Positions 5,688 to 10,809 of a stretch of 10,809 bases of DNA are shown piece by piece (positions within the stretch are counted from its first letter, which is position 1; each line of letters starts with the position of its first letter). Location of the stretch: assembly GCA_031254955.1 (NCBI GenBank), contig JAIRTK010000209.1:1-10809 (forward strand). Reading direction: 5' to 3'. Both the position numbers and the translations under genes were made by a program. The DNA is from Opitutaceae bacterium. Lineage in GTDB: Bacteria; Verrucomicrobiota; Verrucomicrobiia; Opitutales; Opitutaceae. The notes under the pieces were generated by a model. That model had not been told where the DNA came from, did no database searches, and worked only from the letters and a program-made list of their open reading frames with translations.

Positions 5688-6335
5688 TTAGGCGTTTTTG
5701 GGTTGGCCTTTGATGGCGGTGCGGACGATGATGTCGTCTCCGTTGGCGCCGGGGATGGCGCCTTTCACGAGAAGGAGGTTTTTCCCGGGCAGGATTTTCA
5801 CGATGCTGAGGTTTTGCACGGTGCGGCGGACGCCGCCCATGTGGCCGGGCATTTTCTGGTTTTTCCACACGCGGCCTGGGGTCTGGCGCATGCCGATGGA
5901 GCCGATGCGGCGGTGGAACATGGAGCCGTGCGCGGCGGGGCCGCCGGCGGTTTTGAAGCGGAACTGGACGCCTTGGAAGCCTTTGCCTTTGGTGATGCCG
6001 ATGACGTCGATGGCTTGGCCTTCCTTGAAGGTTTCGACGGTGAGGATGTCGCCGACTTTGTGCGGGGGGGGGGCGGCGAGGCGGATTTCGCCGAGCAGGC
6101 GGGGGGTCTCGTCGAGGCCGGCTTTTTTCGCGTGGTGTTGCTCGGCTTTGGGTGTGTTTTTGGCTTTTTTCGTGGAGAAGCCGATTTGGACGGCGTTGTA
6201 GCCGTCGGTCTCGACTGTCTTGACTTGGACAACCGGGCAGGGGCCGGCTTCCACGACGGTGACGGGGACCAGGACGTTTTGGGCGTCGTAGATCTGCGTC
6301 ATTCCGAGTTTTTTGCCTAGGAGTGTGGATGTCAT
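5688..6335 (-). CDS. rplC: 50S ribosomal protein L3
   Basis: L3 starts 50S assembly and reaches into the peptidyl-transferase centre. The 215-residue product (209 in E. coli) shows MTSTLLGKKLGMTQIY, VTVVEAGPCPVVQVK, the GITKGKGFQGVQ segment, and the central extension RIGSIGMRQTPGRVWKNQKMPGHMGG (about 143-168, broken here by variable residues). Q151 corresponds to the E. coli glutamine (Q150) methylated by PrmB. Codons for AAPPPH (about 87-92) contain a run of ten C residues. The ATG start has no SD and follows a 112-nt spacer with two competing hairpins. Confidence 0.99.
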   Translation of the reverse strand: MTSTLLGKKLGMTQIYDAQNVLVPVTVVEAGPCPVVQVKTVETDGYNAVQIGFSTKKAKNTPKAEQHHAKKAGLDETPRLLGEIRLAAPPPHKVGDILTVETFKEGQAIDVIGITKGKGFQGVQFRFKTAGGPAAHGSMFHRRIGSIGMRQTPGRVWKNQKMPGHMGGVRRTVQNLSIVKILPGKNLLLVKGAIPGANGDDIIVRTAIKGQPKNA

Positions 6336-6354
6336 GGGCTAAGTGGTAGGTGGA

Positions 6355-6418
6355 GGGTTTCCGTTTGGAGCCTACATTAGCGGAAAACCCAGCAGTGCGC
6401 GGGGCGCACTTGGGCTAC
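6355..6418 (-). promoter_or_regulatory. Overlapping alternative hairpins in the rpsJ-rplC spacer
   Basis: In transcript order the first hairpin is headed by GTAG (6418-6415). CCCA (6414-6411) and AGTGCGC (6410-6404) pair with GCGCACT (6400-6394) and, after a GC bulge, TGGG (6391-6388), around a 3-nt loop. TTTT follows. The second hairpin pairs GGGTTTTCCG (6390-6381) with CGGAAACCC (6363-6355), with one bulged base and a 17-nt loop. The two share the GGG at 6390-6388, so they cannot both form completely. The first also has REP-like layout. A switch controlling L3 expression is possible but unproven. Confidence 0.45.
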
Positions 6419-6447
6419 TGCTATGTATGTCAGAGTGGTCGGGTGGT

Positions 6448-6756
6448 TTAGACGTTGATGGTGATGTCGACGCCGGAGGGGAGGTTGAGTTTTTTGAGTT
6501 CGTCCACGGTTTGCGCGGTGGGTTCGATGATGTCGATGAGGCGTTTGTGGGTGCGGGATTCGAACTGCTCCATGGATTTTTTGTCTCCGTGCGGGGAGCG
6601 GTTGAGCGAGAGTTTCTCGATGCGGGTCGGGAGCGGAATCGGTCCGGAGACGCGGGCGCCGGAGCGTTTGGCGGTCTCGACGATTTCGAGGGCCGACTGG
6701 TCGATCACGCGGTAATCGAAGCCCTGGAGTTTGATGCGAATGCGTTGGCCTTTCAT
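6448..6756 (-). CDS. rpsJ: 30S ribosomal protein S10 (NusE)
   Basis: S10 belongs to the head of the small subunit and, as NusE with NusB and NusG, takes part in transcription antitermination and transcription-translation coupling. The 102-residue product (103 in E. coli) has [19 protein letters not shown] at the N-terminus, [30 protein letters not shown] in the centre and the typical [11 protein letters not shown] end. It follows fusA by 25 nt, where many bacteria carry tuf, so the str and S10 groups are fused without tuf. The ATG has no SD. Confidence 0.99.
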   Translation of the reverse strand: MKGQRIRIKLQGFDYRVIDQSALEIVETAKRSGARVSGPIPLPTRIEKLSLNRSPHGDKKSMEQFESRTHKRLIDIIEPTAQTVDELKKLNLPSGVDITINV

Positions 6757-6781
6757 GGCGGGTGATGGGTTGCGTTGTCGG

Positions 6782-8989
6782 TCAGGTGCGGGCGGGGGCC
6801 TTGGAGGAGGTTTCGATGATTTTCTGGAGAATCGAGTTGGGCACTTGTTCGAAGTGGGAGGGGGTGATGGAGGCGCTGGCGCGGCCTTTCGAGAGCGAGC
6901 GGATGTCGGTGACGTAGCCGAAGAGCATTTCGAGGGGGACGTTGGCGTTGACGATGGCGGCGCCGTTTTTGTTTTCGATGCCTTGGATGGTGCCGCGGCG
7001 GCGGTTGATGTCGCCCATGAGGTCGCCTTGGTAGTCTTCGGGGGTGGTGAGTTCGACGCCCATGATGGGTTCGAGGAGGATGGGGCTGGCTTTTTTCATG
7101 GCTTCTTTGAAGCCGAAGATGCCGGCCATCTTGAAGGCGAGTTCCGAGGAGTCCACTTCGTGGAAGGAGCCGTCCACGATGCGCACTTTCACGTCCACGA
7201 CCGGGTAGCCGGCGACGACGCCGTTGTTGCAGGCTTCGTAGATGCCGTCGGTGGTGGGTTTGATGAATTCTTTCGGGATGACGCCGCCGACGATTTCGTT
7301 GATGACTTCGATGCCTTTGCCTTTTTCGTTGGGTTCGATTTTGAGCACGCAATGGCCGTATTGGCCTTTGCCGCCGGACTGGCGGATGAATTTGCCTTCG
7401 CCTTCGGCGTTGGCGAGGATGGTTTCGCGGTAGGCGATTTGGGGTTTGCCGACGGTGGCTTCGACTTTGAATTCGCGTTTCATGCGATCGACGATGATGT
7501 CGAGGTGCAGTTCGCCCATGCCGGAGAGGATGGTCTGGCCGGTGTCGGAGTCGGTCTTGACTTTGAGGGTCGGGTCTTCCGCGACGAGGCGCTGGAGCGC
7601 GATGGACATTTTCTCTTGGTCGCTTTTCGAGTTTGGCTCGACGGACATGGAGATGACGGGTTCGGGGAAGGAGGGGGGTTCAAGGCGCACGTCGTAGTCC
7701 TCGTTGCAAAGCGTGTCGCCGGTGATGACTTCCTTGACGCCGACGAGCGCGCAGATGTCGCCGGAATAGGCCACGTCGATTTCCTCGCGGTCGTTGGCGC
7801 GCATGCGGACGAGGCGGGAGACGCGTTCGGAGCGGCGGGTGCGGGGGTTGTAGAGCGAGGTGCCTTTGCGGAGCGCGCCGGTGTAGACGCGGAAGAAGAC
7901 GAGGCGTCCGACGAAGGGGTCGGTCCAGAGTTTGAAGGCGAGGCCGGCGACTTTGGCGCTGTCGTCAACGACGACGGAGACTTCCGTGCCGTCGCTGTCC
8001 TGGCCTTTGATGGTGGCGACTTCGAGCGGGTTGGGCAGGTAGTTGACCACGCAGTCGAGCAGGCGTTGCACGCCTTTGTTTTTCAGGGCGGAGCCGGGGA
8101 TGGCGCCGACGAATTTCAGGGAGATGGTGGCCTTGCGGACGCCGAGCATGAGTTCATCGACGGTGATGTCCTCGCCGCCGAGGTATTTTTCGGCGACCAC
8201 GTCGTCGAAGTCGGACACGGCTTCGATGAGTTTTTCGCGGTATTCGCGGGCTTGTGCTTTCAGTTCTTCGGGGATTTCGCGCGTGGTGGGGTGCAGGCCG
8301 AGCGGGTCGTCCTTGCCGCCGTCGTCCGCGAAGTAGTAGGCGGCGTTTTGCACCAGGTCGATCACGCCGGAGAAGGCGTCTTCTTTGCCGATGGGCAGGA
8401 AAAGCGGGTGGGCGTTGGCGCCGAGTTTTTCGCGCATTTCGCGCACGGCGCGGAAGAAGTCGGCCCCGACGCGGTCCATTTTGTTGACGAAGGCGACGCG
8501 GGGCACGCCGTATTTGTTGGCTTGGCGCCAGACGGTCTCGGACTGGGGTTGCACGCCGGCGACGGCGCAGAAGACGGCGACGGCGCCGTCGAGCACGCGC
8601 ATGGAGCGTTCCACTTCGGCGGTGAAGTCCACGTGGCCTGGGGTGTCGATGATGTTGATGTGCGTGCGGATGCCTTTCCACGGACCCCAGGAGGCGTCCC
8701 AGGCGCAGGAGATGGCGGCGGCGGTGATGGTGATGCCGCGTTCGCGTTCCTGTTCCATCCAGTCGGTGACGGCGGTGCCTTCATGCACTTCGCCGATTTT
8801 GTGGATGGAGCCGGAATAAAAGAGGATGCGCTCGGAGGCGGTGGTCTTGCCGGCGTCGATGTGCGCGGCGATGCCGATGTTGCGCGTCCATTCGAGGGGC
8901 GCGCTGCGATCCTTGGCGTTGACCGGGGATATCTTGGACTTTTCCGTGACGACAACGATCTTGGTGGAATTTTCGATGGAGGAGGACAT
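6782..8989 (-). CDS. fusA: Translation elongation factor G
   Basis: EF-G is the GTPase that drives translocation and, with RRF, ribosome recycling. From the ATG at 8989 the product has 735 residues. GTPase motifs are G1 AHIDAGKTT (42-50), switch I RGITI (84-88), G3 DTPGHVD (115-121) and G4 NKMD (169-172), with GSALKNKG at the G5 position. Domain II is recognisable by [20 protein letters not shown], domain IV by [10 protein letters not shown], and domain V by [10 protein letters not shown] with the C-terminal [17 protein letters not shown]. The N-terminus carries about 25 more residues before G1 than E. coli EF-G. A TTG at 9019 in the same frame would add ten more residues. I prefer the ATG, though neither has a clear SD. 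Similarity to E. coli FusA extends over the whole length, so this is a canonical EF-G. Confidence 0.97.
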   Translation of the reverse strand: MSSSIENSTKIVVVTEKSKISPVNAKDRSAPLEWTRNIGIAAHIDAGKTTASERILFYSGSIHKIGEVHEGTAVTDWMEQERERGITITAAAISCAWDASWGPWKGIRTHINIIDTPGHVDFTAEVERSMRVLDGAVAVFCAVAGVQPQSETVWRQANKYGVPRVAFVNKMDRVGADFFRAVREMREKLGANAHPLFLPIGKEDAFSGVIDLVQNAAYYFADDGGKDDPLGLHPTTREIPEELKAQAREYREKLIEAVSDFDDVVAEKYLGGEDITVDELMLGVRKATISLKFVGAIPGSALKNKGVQRLLDCVVNYLPNPLEVATIKGQDSDGTEVSVVVDDSAKVAGLAFKLWTDPFVGRLVFFRVYTGALRKGTSLYNPRTRRSERVSRLVRMRANDREEIDVAYSGDICALVGVKEVITGDTLCNEDYDVRLEPPSFPEPVISMSVEPNSKSDQEKMSIALQRLVAEDPTLKVKTDSDTGQTILSGMGELHLDIIVDRMKREFKVEATVGKPQIAYRETILANAEGEGKFIRQSGGKGQYGHCVLKIEPNEKGKGIEVINEIVGGVIPKEFIKPTTDGIYEACNNGVVAGYPVVDVKVRIVDGSFHEVDSSELAFKMAGIFGFKEAMKKASPILLEPIMGVELTTPEDYQGDLMGDINRRRGTIQGIENKNGAAIVNANVPLEMLFGYVTDIRSLSKGRASASITPSHFEQVPNSILQKIIETSSKAPART

Positions 8990-9033
8990 GGATGGTGTGA
9001 GTGCGGCAGGCGCGGGCAATGGTTGCGGGCGGA

Positions 9034-9507
9034 TTACCAGCGGAGATGGGCGAAGGCGCGGTTGGCCTGGGCCATCTTGTGCGTGTCTTCCTTCTTTTTG
9101 ACGACAGAGCCGGTGTTGTTGTAGGCGTCCACGATTTCACTCGCGAGCGCGTCCTTCATCGGGATGCCTTTGCGCGAGGTGGCCGCGGCGGCGATCCAGC
9201 GGAGGGCGAGGCTTTCCTGTCGTTCGTAGGAAATTTCAACCGGCACCTGATAGGTGGCGCCGCCGACGCGGCGGCTCTTGACCTCAAGGCGGGGGCGGGT
9301 GTTCTCAAGCGCGCCGATGAGCAGGTCCACCGGGTCGCCCTTCTCCAGCTTGGCCGAGACTTTCTCGAACGCGCCGTAAACGATGCGTTGGGCGAGGTTT
9401 TTCTTGCCGTTTTTCATGATGACGTTGACCAAATGGGCAACGAGCGGGCTGTTGTAGCGGATGTCCGGAACGACTTGGCGTTTCGTGGCTCTGTGACGGC
9501 GTGACAT
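9034..9507 (-). CDS. rpsG: 30S ribosomal protein S7
   Basis: S7 nucleates assembly of the 3' major domain of 16S rRNA and contacts E-site tRNA. In E. coli it represses the str operon. The 157-residue product matches the family from [10 protein letters not shown] through the [23 protein letters not shown] block and [27 protein letters not shown] to the C-terminal [18 protein letters not shown]. It lies 44 nt after rpsL and 44 nt before the fusA ATG. No SD is visible upstream of its ATG. Confidence 0.99.
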   Translation of the reverse strand: MSRRHRATKRQVVPDIRYNSPLVAHLVNVIMKNGKKNLAQRIVYGAFEKVSAKLEKGDPVDLLIGALENTRPRLEVKSRRVGGATYQVPVEISYERQESLALRWIAAAATSRKGIPMKDALASEIVDAYNNTGSVVKKKEDTHKMAQANRAFAHLRW

Positions 9508-9551
9508 GACGGGAAAGGTGCTGGGTTAATGTTGAACGGGAGGCGCCTGGG

Positions 9552-9932
9552 TCACTTGGCGGCCTTCGGGCGCTTGACGCCGTATTTGGAGCGGCTGCGG
9601 CGGCGTTTTTCGACGCCGGTGGCGTCGAGCGTGCCGCGCACGATGTGGTAGCGCACGCCGGGGAGGTCTTTCACGCGGCCTCCGCGCACGAGCACGATGG
9701 AGTGCTCTTGAAGGTTGTGCCCTTCGTCGGGGATGTAGGAGATGATTTCGTTGCCGTTGGTCAGGCGGACTTTCGCCACCTTGCGGATGGCGGAGTTCGG
9801 TTTCTTGGGCGTGCGGGTCATGACCTGCACGCAGACGCCGCGGCGGAAAGGATTGCCGCTCAAGGCCGGGGACTTGGACTTGGTGCGGATGATGCGGCGC
9901 CCTTTGCGCACGAGTTGGTTGATGGTCGGCAT
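9552..9932 (-). CDS. rpsL: 30S ribosomal protein S12
   Basis: S12 sits at the decoding centre and influences accuracy of tRNA selection. The 126-residue product starts [13 protein letters not shown], the invariant family N-terminus, which fixes the ATG at 9932. A longer in-frame reading back to 10148 adds 72 residues with no family match. PKKPNSA at 42-48 keeps both lysines of the streptomycin-resistance hotspot, and GGRVKDLPG keeps K88 and D89 (D89 is the site methylthiolated by RimO in E. coli). The target therefore looks wild type with respect to streptomycin. It is the first gene of the operon, with a candidate promoter about 40 nt upstream. No SD is visible. Confidence 0.99.
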   Translation of the reverse strand: MPTINQLVRKGRRIIRTKSKSPALSGNPFRRGVCVQVMTRTPKKPNSAIRKVAKVRLTNGNEIISYIPDEGHNLQEHSIVLVRGGRVKDLPGVRYHIVRGTLDATGVEKRRRSRSKYGVKRPKAAK

Positions 9933-9973
9933 GACAAATATGAAAGTGGTCGGAAAATGAGGAAAAGGAGCGG

Positions 9974-10001
9974 ACGCTACCATTCGCCGGAATCTCGGCA
10001 A
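9974..10001 (-). promoter_or_regulatory. Candidate rpsL (operon) promoter
   Basis: On the minus strand TTGCCG (10001-9996) is followed after 16 nt by TAGCGT (9979-9974). The -35 is a fair match to TTGACA; the -10 keeps only the T, A and final T of TATAAT. Immediately upstream is an A/T-rich stretch (about 10005-10024, TTTTTTTGCGAAAAAACGC type) that could act as an UP element. The predicted start would leave a leader of about 35 nt before the rpsL ATG. It is assigned on position and weak motif match only. Confidence 0.4.
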
Positions 10002-10318
10002 GCGTTTTTTCGCAAAAAAATACGACCCGGAAATTTCGCTCGTGAGTTGCGATATCCCGGAATCGAAAAGCCGCGTCACCGCACAGCTACGTGATCCGGT
10101 GGCGCAAGAAGTGGTTCCTGCGAGAAAGTAGGACGGCCAGCACAACACCCGCCCCGGCCCGCCGCAAGGGGAAAATAAGCGCCCGTTGGCCGCCGGGCGG
10201 CATTCGGAAAAAAGAGCGCATCAGGCGCCGCGTTGCTTTGGGCTGTGAATGGCTGTGGATGGCTGTTTTTCACTGCGAAGACGCTTGCGCGATTTTCACC
10301 GTGAAGGCGCCGGCGCGA
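10002..10318. other. Gene-free region upstream of the operon
   Basis: I see no supportable gene. Open frames across 10076-10570 on both strands look like translated GC-rich non-coding DNA, with Arg/Pro/Gly-rich, low-similarity sequence. Visible items are the A/T-rich stretch next to the candidate promoter, a 5-bp hairpin GCCCG/CGGGC (10181-10198), and a short tandem repeat GGCTGTGRAT at 10241-10266 (about 2.6 units). Confidence 0.6.
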
Positions 10319-10435
10319 GGAGCGGCGGTGTCCCGCCTCCGGACGAGGCGAAGGCCTGCCGGTTCGCATGTGATGGTTGGTCGAGACACGGCGGGCACGC
10401 GTTCCGCGTGTCGGGCGGCAGGACGCCGCCTCTCC
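10319..10435. repeat. GGAG-headed inverted palindrome pair (REPIN-like)
   Basis: GGAG at 10319-10322 heads a palindrome GGCGG (10324-10328)/CCGCC (10333-10337). A similar unit lies in opposite orientation about 90 nt on: GGCGGC (10414-10419)/GCCGCC (10425-10430) followed by CTCC (10432-10435), which is GGAG on the minus strand. The two units align after reverse complementing (GGAGCGGCGGTGTCC against GGAGAGGCGGCGTCC). Between them are CACGCG/CGCGTG (10396-10410) and GCGAA/TTCGC hairpins. GGAG is one of the head tetranucleotides described for REP sequences. Assignment is structural. Confidence 0.5.
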
Positions 10436-10553
10436 TTGCGTCAGCGTGTTTGTGACGGCGACAGACCTTGGCAACCTTGCCGCCTTGCTTCGCTCCTCCG
10501 CTGCTCAAGTCTTCCTTTGCCGGAGTCCCCTGCGCCGACGAACGTTACAACTG
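10436..10553. other. Spacer between the two upstream repeats
   Basis: There are 118 nt between the GGAG-headed pair and the right-hand dispersed element. I see no gene, strong hairpin or promoter that I can support. Confidence 0.5.
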
Positions 10554-10733
10554 ATACCCTTTCCCAGTGAACATGACCCTTTAGAAGCAGAGCCATGTAG
10601 GGGCTTCGCTTGCGAAGCCCGTTGCTGGAGCACGGCCTTTGCTGGTTCACGGCCTTTGCTGGTGCACGGTTATCAAGCCGGGCGTCGCAAGCGACGCCCC
10701 TGCAAAAGAGTGATTTTCATTGGGAATGGGTAT
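10554..10733. mobile_element. Dispersed inverted-repeat element, right copy (REPIN/MITE-like)
   Basis: This is the longer and better preserved copy of the element at 452-605, in the same orientation. The terminal inverted repeats span 29 nt (10554-10582 against the reverse complement of 10705-10733, 24 of 29 matching, beginning ATACCC). Internal hairpins are perfect: GTAG 10597-10600 with GGGCTTCGC/GCGAAGCCC (10601-10609/10612-10620), and GGGCGTCGC/GCGACGCCC (10680-10688/10691-10699) followed by CTGC 10700-10703. Between them lie three units of the 17-nt repeat (CTGG..CACGGCCTTTG type) against two in the left copy, which accounts for the length difference over the shared part. There is no coding capacity, so movement would need a transposase elsewhere. 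Confidence 0.72.
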
Positions 10734-10809
10734 GACGCACCGTGCAGGCAGGCCGCGGATGACTTGCGCGGCCTCCCCCATGCGGCGCGGCCTGACGCGA
10801 GGGCAGGCC
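10734..10809. other. GC-rich hairpins at the right edge
   Basis: AGGCCGCG (10750-10757) pairs perfectly with CGCGGCCT (10767-10774) over a 9-nt loop. GGCCTG (10789-10794) pairs with CAGGCC (10804-10809) at the very edge. GCGCGGCCT occurs twice (10766-10774 and 10786-10794). This may be a further repeat cut by the window end. I see no gene. Confidence 0.4.

Noticed and set aside
8990..9019. TTG start for fusA
   Set aside because: It has no SD and adds an Ala/Pro-rich decapeptide; the ATG at 8989 is simpler, although not proven.
6731..9124. 797-codon plus-strand open frame opposite fusA
   Set aside because: The protein is extremely rich in Asp, Gly, Ala, Phe and Val with no domain pattern. 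It mirrors the codon bias of fusA on the other strand in high-GC DNA.
9933..10148. 72-codon N-terminal extension of rpsL
   Set aside because: The S12 family begins at MPTINQL (9932). The upstream part crosses the candidate promoter and has no S12-like sequence.
10249..10455. Small open frame upstream of the operon
   Set aside because: It runs through the GGAG-headed palindromes and reads as translated repeat DNA (Arg/Gly/Pro-rich) without a start signal.
452..10733. CRISPR array or composite transposon formed by the repeats
   Set aside because: There are only two large copies 10 kb apart, with no regular spacer pattern and no transposase; the enclosed genes are core ribosomal genes, not cargo.

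Overview
The window holds one long ribosomal-protein operon, read entirely from the minus strand (right to left), with non-coding, repeat-rich DNA at both ends. Gene order in the direction of transcription is rpsL, rpsG, fusA, rpsJ, rplC, rplD, rplW, rplB, rpsS, rplV, rpsC, rplP, rpmC, rpsQ, rplN, rplX. This is the bacterial str operon fused to the S10 operon and to the first two genes of the spc operon. All sixteen proteins are intact and recognisable by their family motifs. The organism is a high-GC bacterium. The L2 C-terminal pattern (SPWGQLAKG, GGGG insert), the missing tuf, the scarcity of Shine-Dalgarno (SD) sequences and the abundance of short palindromic repeats suggest the PVC group, perhaps Verrucomicrobiota/Opitutaceae. 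That placement is inference, not proof.

Layout. Positions 1-614 carry no convincing gene. They have a less GC-biased look and contain hairpins, a possible weak minus-strand terminator (430-460) and one copy of a dispersed inverted-repeat element (452-605) lying directly behind the rplX stop codon. Positions 615-9932 are the operon. Gaps are mostly 3-45 nt, with one 4-nt ATGA overlap (rplD/rplW). Three gaps of about 100-112 nt are larger: rpsJ-rplC, rplV-rpsS and rpmC-rpsQ. Two of these hold a hairpin with a GTAG end, like bacterial REP (repetitive extragenic palindromic) sequences, and the third holds an A-rich direct repeat. Positions 9933-10809 hold a candidate rpsL promoter, a second REP-type inverted pair (10319-10435), a second copy of the dispersed element (10554-10733) and GC-rich hairpins at the edge.

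Function. The genes supply small- and large-subunit ribosomal proteins plus elongation factor G, presumably from a promoter upstream of rpsL. The main non-routine observation is the repeat family. Two direct-orientation copies of a 154-180 nt element bracket the whole operon. Each has imperfect terminal inverted repeats and two GTAG/GCAG-headed hairpins in opposite orientation, and they differ by one 17-nt internal repeat unit. The left copy is flanked by a 10-nt direct repeat that includes the rplX stop codon, and the expected next gene, rplE, is not present in the 614 nt that follow. No new multi-gene system is visible. The coding part is ordinary, conserved core machinery.
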